Shown one piece after another: positions 54,301 through 64,000 of a DNA stretch of 64,000 nt. The stretch is from assembly GCA_019022495.1 (NCBI GenBank), contig JAFEKR010000046.1, positions 248,001 to 312,000 on the forward strand, in the 5' to 3' direction. The position numbers and the translations under genes are program-made. The DNA is from Epichloe hybrida. Lineage: Eukaryota > Ascomycota > Sordariomycetes > Hypocreales > Clavicipitaceae. Position 1 is the first letter of the stretch. Each line of letters begins with the position of its first letter. The notes under the pieces were generated by a model. That model was not told where the DNA came from, made no database searches, and was given only the letters and a program-made list of their open reading frames with translations.

Positions 54301-55483
54301 ATAATCTTAATATAATAACCTTAATATATAATCCTTACTTACTAATTATAGCCTTAAATAATAAAAACCTCTTTAGTATTATAGAAATATAAACAAATAA
54401 TACACTAGGCCTTAGTAATAATAACTTCTTTAAGAAAGAAAAAAGAGAGCTTTAAAAGGTAAAGTTATAGCTAAAGAGAAGTAATACCTAATAACTATTA
54501 ATCCCCTTATTTTTAATAGCTATATCCTAACCTAGAATACTAATAACTCCCTAACCTTAACCTAAAAGGGCTAAAGTTAGAAGATTAAGGAAATTAACTC
54601 TTAATTACTAATAGTAAGGCAAGATTATGTAAAGCAAAGAGCCTAAGGAAGCTATATTATAATAGTCTATTAACTAGAAGCATTATATAACCTATTAATT
54701 ACTATATAACACTAAGAACCCTTTACTAATAATATCTTATAACTTAATAAATACCTTAAGTAATAAATTAAAAATTAGTAATAAGGGCTATAGTATATCC
54801 CCTTAACTCTTAAGGAAGTAAAGCTCTTTATATTTATAAATAAGTCTTTTACTAATAATAAAGACCTTAGCTTATAAATTAGATATATTATTATAGTTAG
54901 TAATAAAGTAATAAAGGAGAATAATACCTTTATCTTAAAAGGGAATATTATTATATATAGCTTTATAAAAAGCAAGTATATAACCTATAGCGCACTTATA
55001 TCTAAGCTATATAGCATAGTATAAGGCGCTAATATTGTATATATAATAGCTATAACCCTTAATATAATTATAGACTAATTAAAGATACCTTAAATCCTAA
55101 TAATTCTCTATATAGACTTTTTCTTATTATATAAATGCCTTATAAAGCTAGGTATAATAAAAGAGAAGTAGCTAATAATTAATATTATAGCCCTTTAGTA
55201 ATTATATAAGAGAAGGGAGGTTTATAAAGTTAGATAAATTAATAGTAGCAATAATCTAGCTAATATAATAATAAAGGTATTACTAAATTTAGCTCTTTTA
55301 ACCTTAATTAATTTAAATAAATTAATAATTTATGTAAAGGGCTAGGTTAAGAGACCTATAAGGTTAGATAAAGGGAAGGATTAATATAATAGGCAAGTAG
55401 GTATAGCTAGGTTAATTAGAATAACTAAAGCTATAATAGCTAATAAGAACTGTGGATTCCTATCAAGGGATTTACTTATATAC
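51400..55483 (+). pseudogene. Older retroelement polyprotein remnant (integrase, RT, RNase H)
   Basis: A plus-strand polyprotein in advanced decay; the 5' limit is approximate. Reading stops as former Gln codons, integrase core fragments appear at about 52540-52740 (YLGPLDQIIYNTSNNFTSGK, then KAYNSIRKVKRYYRPF). Reverse-transcriptase end and RNase H signatures follow at about 54420-55330, for example LFIFINKSFTNNKDLSLQI, IKEKQLIINIIALQQLY and a late VKGQVKRPIRLDKGK. The order integrase, then RT, then RNase H is Copia-like, and I remember this protein from many ascomycete genomes. The Copia element at 55484 interrupts its 3' end. No LTR of its own was found in direct orientation. Confidence 0.72.
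55479..55483 (+). repeat. Target site duplication, left (TATAC)
   Basis: TATAC directly precedes the left LTR and reappears at 62632-62636 directly after the right LTR. Five bp is the usual duplication length for Copia elements. Confidence 0.85.
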
Positions 55484-56300
55484 TGTTAAAAATAAGACCT
55501 ATTTTTAGCCCTTTCTAGTTAAAGGACCTTTCTATTACTAGCTTGCATTGCAAGCCTAACAGCTGCACTGCAGCTGTTAACAGTCACGAAGGTGGCTGTC
55601 AATGGCTACGTCGCAGCTGTCAACAGCTGCGACTGACCGTGTGGATGACTAATCCAAATCAATTATCAATTGTGGATTATTTAATTGCGTTGTGGCTATA
55701 AGCGCAGCCACAACCGCAGCGCCACTAGTAATTAGGTAAGCTAGGGTGATGTAAGCAGGTTACCCTATAGCTATCTTTAACAGCGATTTTCTCTTTAACT
55801 AGAGGTTGTACAAAAGTCTTACATATAGCAAATTGAAGCTAGAAGACAGGGCTTTTATTTTATGCAGGAATATTTTTTGGACTAAAATTTAGTGCATACG
55901 GGTTGCTAGTTTATATGGTAGTGAGTCGATTTTTTGGATTTTACATATAAATGAATTTTGCGGAAAATAAAAAGTGGCCTGTAAGATCTCTTTAGCAGTC
56001 TGGATTCACTAATATAGTTAGTAGGTATATAAGAGGAAGAAGATCTTTTCAATCTAGCTAGATAGCTAGGCCTCTTAATCTAACAGCCGCATTGCCCGTA
56101 CAACGTCACTAAAATCAATTCTATTGGTATATAAGATATCGTAAAAGTCATCTAGATTGAATTTAATTAGTTAATAACTGCTAAAACCTTCCGTTGCGTT
56201 ACGTTAAATATTTAACGTGGTGGCTCTATTAGTCCCTAACTATAGAAGCTACACTTGTATAGCTATTGCCAGCTAGTAACTAGCTCCTTACTTTTCAATA
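55484..56300 (+). repeat. Left LTR of Copia element, 817 bp
   Basis: Begins TGTTAAAAATAAGACCTATT and ends ACTTTTCAATA. It aligns without length change to 61815-62631 at every landmark I compared. It contains CAGCTGTTAACAGTCACGAAG and several further CAGCTG palindromes. The terminal dinucleotide is TA instead of CA in both copies. Confidence 0.93.
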
Positions 56301-56360
56301 GGTTATAAGCCTGGCCTATCACTATAAAATTCTTTCTAGTGTACTTTACATATGGTTACA

Positions 56361-56638
56361 GAAGACTTCCCTTCTATAAAATAGGAAGGACCTGCGAGAT
56401 AGAAGCTATTCCCTTCTATAAAAAAGGAATCATTATGGTTACAGAAGACTTCCCTTCTATAAAACAGGAAGCGCATAAGCAATACAGAAGCTTTCCCTTC
56501 TATAAAAAGGAAGTTTAGTGAGAATAAAAGCTTTTCCCTTCTATAAAAAAGGAAATTCAGCGCGGATAGAAGCTTTTCCCTTCTATAAAAAGAAATTTTA
56601 GTACAAATAGAAGACTTCCCTTCTATAAAATTGGAAGA
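56361..56638 (+). repeat. Seven-copy near-palindromic array in the element's leader
   Basis: Seven copies of (A)GAAG(A/C)(T)TTCCCTTCTATAAAA(A/T)..GGAA start near 56361, 56401, 56442, 56486, 56526, 56568 and 56609, about 40-45 bp apart with different spacers. Each core can fold TTCC(C)TT..AA(A)GGAA over a TATA centre. The array lies 60-340 bp after the left LTR, before gag. Confidence 0.92.
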
Positions 56639-56689
56639 TAGATACCAATTAACAAGGTCAGGGACCTCTAGTCCCTGATCTTAGTGCGC

Positions 56690-59600
56690 AAGAGATTCTA
56701 AATAACTAGCTAAAAGAGCAGGTTATTAAACAACAAAATGCTATTAATCTAGTAATACAGAAGCTAGAGTCCTTGACTTTAGCTATTAATAATAGACCTA
56801 TGGAGGGTGTGAAAGCTACTAAGTCCGCTAGTTAGTAGCAAATTCAGCAGCCTATTTAAGATAAGGCACCTGAATCTAGCTTTGTATAAGCTGCCTTTAA
56901 TAATTCAATTATTAAGGAATTTAATAAGAGAGTTTATAGCTTCCCTAAGACTGCTAAGCTTAAAGGAGCTGAAAATTTTGATTAATGGAAACAAGCCCTA
57001 GCTATCCAATTTAGAGCTTTAGGCATGCCTAATTTTCTAAATAATCCGGATATTTCTAGGGCGCTAGGGGACGCTAACTAAGCTATTATCCTAATGTTAC
57101 TAAGGGATAGTTATACGGAAGGCCCCTAAGCTGCTATAACTTGGCAAAAATCACCTAAAGAAGCCTATAAGTTACTTGTTAGGCAATATTCACATAGCGT
57201 TAAAATCCAAAGGGGGTCCCTATATTCTGAATTTCATAACCTGAATTTTCATGGATTTAAGGGGACTTTAGAAGCCTTTAATGTGGTCTTTAATAATCTA
57301 CTAGCTAGATTATCGATTTTAGGGGTCCTAATTAATCCTATAGATCAGGTTAATTAATATCTTTAATCCCTAAAATTAACCTTCCCTTAGTGGGCTAAGA
57401 GGTAACGATTTAGCATGCATATAAATAGGGCTATAGAGGTCCCCCTAGAAGCCCTAAATCTTAAATTCCTAATGGCAGACTTTCTAGCTAAACAGAGGGA
57501 TAAGTTATCTATGGTAGCTAAAGCCCTAAATTATAGGGCTAAAGACCTAGAAAAGGGCGCTAAAGATAAAGAAAAGGCCCCTAAAGGTTAGAAGAAAAAG
57601 AAAGAAAGCTTTAAAGAAAATAAGGGCTCTTCTAATTTTAATAAGAAGAAAAAGAAGTAAAAGGGTTAAAAATCAGATAAAAAGGATACTAAAGAACTTA
57701 TAGAGGGTTCTTTTATGCTAGGAAATTACAACCTTTCTAATAGAGCACTTGATCTATATAAGAAACCTAGCAATTACAAGACTAGTTATAAGAGCTCTAG
57801 TAATAGTAGCTCTAATTCTAGCTCTAGTGATTTGGATAATGAAAAACAAGAAATTAATACCTTAAATGGTTTTAATTATTACAGTAAAGACATAAAAAAG
57901 GCCCTATTATATAATACAGGTTTAACCGTATATATAGTTAATTCTAGGGAGGTCTTTAGGGATTATACCCCTTATAAGAAGGGGGAATCCGACCCTATTA
58001 TAACCAGTGGTAGCCCTATTTATCCTAAGGGTTATGGTAGTGCTGTTTTTAAGGTCTTATATTAAAAGAAACCTAATAAATATAAGACCTTAGTGCTAAA
58101 GGACGCTCTATATTTTCCTCAGCTTAATGTTAATATAGTTAGTAGCCTTATTTACTATATATCTAGCGGTTGCTTTATTAAAAACTATCTTTATCTTAAA
58201 GATAGGTCTTATATTGCTGCCCTAGATATAGAAAAACATGGTTTTTTCTTTCACATTAAAAACTAATCTACACTAACGTTACATAAAGGGCCCTGTAAAA
58301 AATCTCATTATATCTGACCTTTTACCTATGCTAGCTTTAGGGGTCATAGCTATCCGATTAGCTACCCTATAGAGGTTCAAATTCCCTCTAAAAAGCCGGA
58401 TTGGGCTTCTGATTTAGATGAAATCAACGAAAATGATAATAATATTAAAGAAGTTGTACGGGATGATTTAGGGGATTTAGTCCCTTCTCTAATGCCTATA
58501 GCCCTAGGTTAGGTCCCTTATAAATCTAAAGAAATAGATTTAGGGGTATTAGAGGGCCTTAGTAAAGGAAAAAGGTCCCTAATACCTCCCTAAGAGGCCT
58601 GTGGTTCTTAAGGAGCCTAGCAGGGGACTGACGGAGAGGGCCCTAATCTAGACCTAAATCTAGACCCTAATTCAGGCCCTAAAGACCTTTAATATTAAAA
58701 GTTACTAGAACTAGCTAGCCTATGGCATGTATGATTAGGGCACCTAAGGCTTCCTTTACTAAAGAAAATAAGCCTTATAACTAAAGGAATCCCTGATTTT
58801 TCTAAAATTAAGGATAAAGACTTTAAATATATAGCTTGTGATTAATCTAAGGCAGTTAGAAGACCTAGGAAATTAGCTATCCCTAACCCCCCTAGAGCTC
58901 TAGATTAAATAGAGGGGGATACGCTAAAAATCAGCCCTATACTATATAATAAACAGTTAATTTACTTATTTCTAGTTAATCAAAAAACTAGATATAAGTG
59001 GGTGTTCTTATTACCTAATAAGGAAGGCCTAACTGTTTATAGGGCTATTAAGGGCTTCTTTAGAGGGCTTAAAAATCAACTAGGTTAATATCCTAGGCAC
59101 CTTCACTTTAATAGGGGCTAAGAAATCGATTCTAGTTATTAAACCTAGTTAAATTCTAAAGGGATTAAATTTATAACTTCTAGTCCCTATATCTATAAGC
59201 AAAATGGATTAGTAGAGCGTTCTATTTGTACTATTCTAGATTAATTAAGGGCTACTATCTAGTGGGCAAAATTACCCTTATATCTATAGTGTTTTATATT
59301 ACCTATAGTTATTAACCTAGTTAATATAACTGCTAATACCATAAAGGATAAAAGCCCTAAATAACTGCTAGCTAGGGAGCTAAATCAGCCCTGTATAACT
59401 AATATTAGTAGTATTAGAGCTATAGGATCTTACTGTGAGATTCTAATCCCCCTAGAAAAACAACCTAAAGCCTAGAAGTTAGTAGCTAGAACTATCCCTA
59501 GAAGGTTATTAGCTACACTAGGTTCTAATACCTACCTAGTGTATATCCTCTCTAAAAGGCTAGTTACAAAGACTAGCTTTATTAAGATTATAGAGCCTAT

Positions 59601-61632
59601 AGGTCCTGTCTCTAAAGGATTACCTAGGCTTTCTATAGGGGATAACCCTTTAGAGGGGGAAAATGATTTAGAAAATCAAGATCTAAATTAAGGTTTAAAG
59701 GATTACCCTATAGACAACATAGGAGGTCCCCCTATAGGTTAAGAAAAACACCCTATAGGGCCTATATAACCCCCTAAGGAACTAATTCCAGAGGCCTTAG
59801 AGGAGGCTACGCCCGTAACTTCCCTAGGAAATTAGATTTTGACTCCGGACCTTGATTTTAACAAAATTACTAACTTCGACCCTAATATTAACCCTATAGA
59901 TGTTAATATTAGTTCCCTTTCTTCTCTAGATTTCATAAAAGAAATCTGCTTTAAGGTATAGGAGAAGCTAAAGGAAAATAACCCTAATAGCCCTGAACCT
60001 AAGACCTAGAAGTAAGCTATATCTAGCCCTAAAAGGGATAAATAGATAGAAGCTATGTATAAGGAATACGAATAGCTTCTAAAGGCTAGTACTTTTAAAT
60101 TTATAGGGAAAGACTAAGTACCTAAAGGCTATAAAGTACTAAAAAATAGGCTTGTATATAAGCTTAAAAAGGATAAAGAAAATAATCCTTTAAAATATAA
60201 GGCCTAACTCATTGCTAAGGGATTTATGCAAATCGAAGGTCTAGATTATCTAGAGACCTTTGTAGCTATAAGCATTCCCCCTAGCTAGAGGATTTTACTA
60301 GCCCTAGTGGCTTGGAATAACTAGGAAATCAAATAAGTCAATTTTATAGGAGCTTTTCTTAATAGTAAGCTATAATAACAGATTTATATGATTATTCCAG
60401 ACGGATTTATTGAATTCCTTAAGGCAAATCCTAAATTAGCTAAATTAGCTAAAAGTTTTAGCTATAAACCTTCTAAAGATTAAGTAATTTTATTATAGAA
60501 GTCTTTATATAGCCTAAAACAGAGCTTAAGGGAATGGTAACAAGCACTAATAGCAGTGCTAAAGTCCCTAGGATTTAGCCCTCTAATTTCTAACCTAGCT
60601 ATATTCTATAATTCCTTTACTAAAACCTTTATTATTATATATATGGATAATTATCTTCTAATTAGACTGGATTTACATTATATCTAAAGACTTAAAAAGG
60701 AACTTTATAAAGTCTATCTAATAGAAGATAGGGGGCTAGCTAAATTCTTTTTAGGGGTTTAAATTATATAAGATAGACCTAATAGGGTCCTAAAAATTCA
60801 TTAATCTTAGTATATCTTAGAGGCTTTAAATCAATTTAATATGCTAGATAGTAAGCCTATTAGTATACCTCTTTAGCTAGGCGTTTTAGCTACGCAGACT
60901 ACTAAGCTTTTAATAGCTAGCAAAATTAAGCTCTATTAGTGCATTATAGGGACTATAATATACCTAATATTACTTACAAGGCCAGACATAGCCTTTACAC
61001 TTTAGTAGCTATCTATAGCACTAGCTAGGCCCTATATAAAGCACCTAAAAGTAGCAAAAAACTTACTTAGGTACCTATTAGGGACTAAATTCCTTGCTAT
61101 AATCTATAGGGGAGAACCTAAAGGTATAGCTAGCAAAAGCCTAATAGGTTATTATAATAGTAATTTTACAGGGGATAAAAAGACCTCTAAATTAACCTAC
61201 ACTTATCTATTTAAGCTAGCTAGCGGACCTATTAGCTAGAAATTAAAGAAAGCTAGTATAATAGCTCTATTAATATTAGAAGCTAAAGCTAACGCTATTT
61301 ACAAGACTTTCTAGGAGCTATAGTGGCTTTAGGGCTTATTTAAGGAGCTAAAAACCCCTATTTCTCCCCCTATCCAGATATATTACGATAATTAAGGCGC
61401 TATAACCACTGCCTATAACCCTGCCTTACATAGCCATACAAAGCATACCTTACTAAAGTTTAACTATATTAGGCAATAGGTTTTAGAGGGTTTAGCTAAG
61501 ATTAAATATCTAGATACGAAGTTAATGCCTGCAAATAGCCTAATAAAACCATTATCTAGGCCTCTTTATTAGGCTTTTATTAGGCTCTTAGGGCTTGATA
61601 ATCACTAAAAACCAACAACTAAATCCCTTTAA
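56690..61632 (+). pseudogene. Copia gag-pol frame with many stops
   Basis: Gag-like part (about 56900-57650) shows FPKTAKLKGAENFD and YKLLVRQYSHSVK, then a Lys-rich end. Protease, near 57910: LLYNTGLTVYIVNSR, where the catalytic Asp of the DTG motif is Asn. Integrase at about 58740-59600: WGHL-like start, TRYKWVFLLPNKEG and QNGLVERSI. Reverse transcriptase at about 60040-60850: YKARLIAKGF-type segment and LDYLETF; the active site near 60640 reads IYMDN, with Asn for the second Asp. RNase H at about 61140-61530 shows YYNSNFTGDKKTSKLT. Stops TAA/TAG replace CAA/CAG. One window of 116 codons (57715-58065) remains open by chance and is not a separate gene. Confidence 0.88.
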
Positions 61633-61805
61633 TAGGGAACTAAAAACAACGCTAAAAGGGAGCTATATTTAATAATAGCTAGGAATTTAAAAGGGGGTCT
61701 TTTATTTTTTCCTATTTTTCACTTTTTATCTATTTTTATCTAAAAGTTCTTATTTACCCTATATCACTTTATACGCTTTTAATTAGCTTATACGTAATTC
61801 TTTTA

Positions 61806-61814
61806 TAGAGGGGG
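61806..61814 (+). other. Polypurine tract of Copia element
   Basis: TAGAGGGGG directly abuts the right LTR, the expected place for the plus-strand primer of reverse transcription. It was spared by C-to-T mutation because it has no C on this strand. Confidence 0.8.
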
Positions 61815-62631
61815 TGTTAAAAATAAGACTTATTTTTAGCCCTTTCTAGTTAAAGGACCTTTCTATTACTAGCTTGCATTGCAAGCCTAACAGCTACACT
61901 GCAGCTGTTAACAGTCGCGAAGGTAGCTATTAATAGCTACGTTGCAGCTGTTAACAGCTGCAACTGACCGTGTGAATAACTAATCCAAATTAATTATCAA
62001 TTATAGATTATTTAATTGCGTTGTGGCTACAAGCGCAGCCATAACCATAGCGCCACTAGTAATTAGGTAAGCTAGGGTAATGTAAGCAGGTTACCCTATA
62101 GCTATCTTTAACAGCGATTTTCTCTTTAACTAGAGGTTATACAAAAGTCTTACATATAGTAAATTAAAGCTAGAAGACAGGGCTTTTATTTTATACAGGA
62201 ATATTTTTTAGACTAAAATTTAGTGCATATAGGTTGCTAGTTTGTATGGTGGTGAGTCGATTTTTTGGATTTTACATATAAATGAATTTTGCGGAAAATA
62301 AAAAGTGGCCTATAAGACCTCTTTAGTAGTCTGGATTCACTAATATAGTTAGTGGGTATATAAGAGGAAAAAGATCTTTTCAATCTAACTAGATAGCTAG
62401 GCCTCTTAATCCAATAGCCACATTGCCCGTATAACGTCACTAAAATTAATTCTATTGGTATATAAGATATCGTAAAAGTCATCTAGATTGAATTTAATTA
62501 GTTAATAACTGCCGAAACCTTCCGTTACGTTACGTTGAATATTTAACGTGGTGGCTCTATTAGTCCCCAACCGTAGAAGCTACATTTGTACAGCTGTTGC
62601 CAGCTGGCAACTAGCTCCCTACTTTTCAATA
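61815..62631 (+). repeat. Right LTR of Copia element, 817 bp
   Basis: Same length and landmarks as the left LTR. Differences seen by eye are mostly transitions (for example GGTGGCTGTCAATGGC in the left copy against GGTAGCTATTAATAGC here), in both directions over the length. Confidence 0.93.
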
Positions 62632-62636
62632 TATAC
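62632..62636 (+). repeat. Target site duplication, right (TATAC)
   Basis: Matches 55479-55483. Confidence 0.85.
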
Positions 62637-62706
62637 ACTTTCCTTTAATCTAATTTTTATTACGTTTTTAGGCTCCTTTAGCTATAAAGAAAAGAGAGAC
62701 TACTAG

Positions 62707-62997
62707 TGTAGCTTCCTTTAGACCTTTAGATAATAGATAGTCTAACTATAGCTAAAGAGTAAAGCTACTAAAGGGATGCACGTAATATAATTAAATGTAT
62801 TATAAGCTACCTTGCTTTGTTAGCAGTAGCACTGCACTATAGCCTTACTTTTCCCCTATTTTACCTACTTTCGCTCCTAGCTAGATTTCTCTCCTTCTCC
62901 CTCTTCTCTTCTCCCTTAGTTATTAGCTATTATTATTATTAACTTCATTAAATTTAACCTCTTCGCACTAGTGCAACGTTCCTTAGTGTAACTAACA
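62707..62997 (-). repeat. Right copy of 290-bp inverted repeat
   Basis: Reverse complement of 48609-48898. It begins (on minus) TGTTAGTTACACTAAGGAAC and ends GGAAGCTACA. Where the left copy has C or G in CpA/TpG context, this copy often has T or A. No clean target duplication flanks the pair, so its nature (terminal inverted repeats or two opposed solo LTRs) stays open. Confidence 0.88.
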
Positions 62998-63881
62998 ATT
63001 ATACTAAGAAATAATAAATTAACTAGGCTATAAAGTGCTTTAAGCTAAAGATAAAGGTATTTTTAAAAAAAGTATAAAGATATAAGAAATTCTTTAATAA
63101 TAATTAACTTCTTTATAAAGAAAAGCCTTTATTAATAAATAAAAGAAACTAAAGTAATATAAAATCTCTTTACTCCCTTATATATTAATAAGGAAAAGTA
63201 TTATAAATAGTATAAAGTAAGCTTTTTACTTATATTTATAGCTAATTTATACTTATAGGGGTCTTAAGTGCGCTAGCTTTTAAACGACTGCGCTAACTTG
63301 GATCGCACCCTTACGTGTGAGTGTGTGGCAAGTAACCTTTCTATCCGAAAACGGCTAGTCATAGCGTTAACGGATTTTCCGTACAGCTTCGATTAGCAAA
63401 ACTCCTCAAAAACGGGTTCGCAGTCGAAGCCAGCGTGGGACCAAACAAGCGAGCTCAATTAAACGCAACTCTGCATGTCAGACGAGATGCCCACTTGTCA
63501 TTTAGTCGCTCGTCCCAAGTGTGTCTGTGCAGACCATGTGCAGTGTTTTAGGAGACTTGTCATAATATACAGCAAATTCGGGGCCTCGAGACGGATCCCC
63601 AAATTATGATTGGGGTTGACAAAACAACCGCCACATTGGACGCTTCCTTCTGAGCGGCTGCCAAGTGGGAGAGCAGGGATATCATTAGCTGCTTCAGGCA
63701 CCTTGATTGCGTCAAGCAACATGGTCGCTGTCGGCCCGGTCCCAATAATCCCATCCCTTTCTTGACTAGTAGATGAAGTATATTGGCGTAAACTACATGG
63801 AGTTATACAAGTCGCTGTCGGGCGACTACTGCTTGATAGGTTGGTTGATGGCGTGCCTGATGTCGGCTAAATTTACCCATT
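62998..63881. other. Right edge of AT block and return to normal composition
   Basis: AT-rich until about 63272, then ordinary base composition. A minus frame at 63498-63870 looks partly coding (SSTSQERDGIIGTGPTAT, then MLLDAIKVPEAANDIPALPL, SVQCGGCFVNPNHNLGI) and ends at 63498. The ATG is at 63722 but the frame is open further upstream, to an intron-like TTTAG near 63871. No family recognised. It may be a 3' exon, a small gene or a remnant. Confidence 0.35.
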
Positions 63882-64000
63882 ACGATTGAGATTCCTCCTT
63901 CTTCAGCCGCTCAATTAATTTTTCCCGCAGAAAAGGGCTCAGTCCCAGTCTATAATAGACGCGAATCATTAAGTCAGAAAACAGTTTAACAAAAAGCTCC
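63882..64000 (-). CDS. 3' end of an unidentified gene, continues past window
   Basis: The minus frame is open from the window edge to a TAA at 63884-63882. The last residues read ELFVKLFSDLMIRVYYRLGL, then SPFLREKLIERLKKEESQS. The alternating Leu/Lys/Glu/Arg pattern suggests a C-terminal amphipathic helix. Too little is visible to name the family. It is the first normal-composition coding sequence right of the repeat block. Confidence 0.55.

Larger units (their letters stand above)
55484..62631 (+). mobile_element. Full-length Ty1/Copia-type LTR retrotransposon, RIP-inactivated
   Basis: A 7148-bp element with 817-bp LTRs, a TATAC target duplication and a purine tract AGAGGGGG directly before the right LTR. 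Domain order in the plus direction is gag, protease, integrase, reverse transcriptase, RNase H, which defines Copia. It inserted into the 3' end of the older retroelement. Many Gln codons are now stops, so it cannot make its polyprotein. A long repetitive leader lies between the left LTR and gag. Confidence 0.92.
47839..63272. repeat. AT-rich, RIP-like repeat block
   Basis: The sequence is dominated by A and T, with TAA/TAG/TTA/CTA words everywhere and CA/TG pairs strongly depleted outside a few islands. Recognisable retroelement reading frames contain stops mainly where Gln codons are expected. These are the marks of repeat-induced point mutation (C to T on either strand) seen in Sordariomycetes. 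Boundaries are sharp: inside CKS1 on the left and near 63272 on the right, where normal composition returns. Confidence 0.92.

Noticed and set aside
54775..54975. 66-codon hydrophobic minus frame in the AT block
   Set aside because: Antisense of the older element's RNase H region; hydrophobicity is due to AT-rich codons.
56361..56638. CRISPR-like array (repeat, spacer, repeat)
   Set aside because: The genome is eukaryotic, repeats are imperfect and spacers vary in length and are not unique protospacer-like units; it lies inside a retrotransposon leader.
57715..58065. 116-codon plus frame as an independent gene
   Set aside because: It is the gag-protease junction of the Copia polyprotein between two mutation-made stops.

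Overview
The window is nuclear DNA of a filamentous ascomycete. The organism is inferred to be a sordariomycete, probably Hypocreales, from short (about 50-110 nt) GT-AG introns with CTAAC-like branch sites, the gene families and a RIP-mutated repeat block; no marker in the window fixes the species. Most long open frames are not whole genes. I rebuilt exon structures by hand from splice signals, reading-frame phase and remembered family motifs.

Layout: 1-47.7 kb is gene-rich and ordinary. In order it holds a nicotinamidase (partial, -), tRNA-Lys(CTT) with an intron (-), an unrecognised Ser-rich protein (-), mitochondrial phosphate carrier MIR1 (+), kexin KEX2 (+), sorting nexin SNX4 (-), LETM1/MDM38 (-), a PD-(D/E)XK-like orphan (+), a four-exon Cys-rich/F-box-like orphan (-), an MFS monocarboxylate-type transporter (+) convergent with a Zn2Cys6 regulator (-), adenylate kinase ADK2 (+), ERD2 with a long acidic tail (-), kinetochore AME1/CENP-U (+), nudC (-), TFB3/MAT1 (+), an AP180/CALM-type ANTH adaptor (-), a 73-residue spliced ORF (-), mitochondrial Asp-tRNA synthetase (+), a short Pal1-like protein (-), a DXO/Rai1-like protein (-), USB1 (+) and the first exons of CKS1 (+). 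These are mostly housekeeping genes for NAD salvage, secretory processing and retrieval, endocytosis and autophagy, mitochondrial ion, phosphate and nucleotide handling, kinetochore, TFIIH, U6 maturation and the cell cycle. I see no biosynthetic cluster.

At about 47.84 kb the sequence changes abruptly to a 15.4-kb AT-rich block ending near 63.27 kb. The change falls inside the last exon of CKS1, so the conserved C-terminal strand of that protein is missing. The block is a nested repeat. A pair of about 290-bp inverted repeats (48609-48898 and 62707-62997) brackets the rotted remains of an older integrase-RT-RNase H polyprotein. Into the 3' end of that element a complete Ty1/Copia-order retrotransposon (55484-62631) has inserted, with two 817-bp LTRs and a TATAC target duplication. 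Both are riddled with C-to-T and G-to-A changes: nearly all stops sit where Gln codons are expected, and catalytic Asp codons have become Asn. This is the signature of repeat-induced point mutation. The Copia leader carries seven copies of a near-palindromic TTCCCTTCTATAAAA..GGAA unit, which is the most unusual sequence pattern here. After the block, normal composition resumes with the 3' end of an unidentified gene running off the window.
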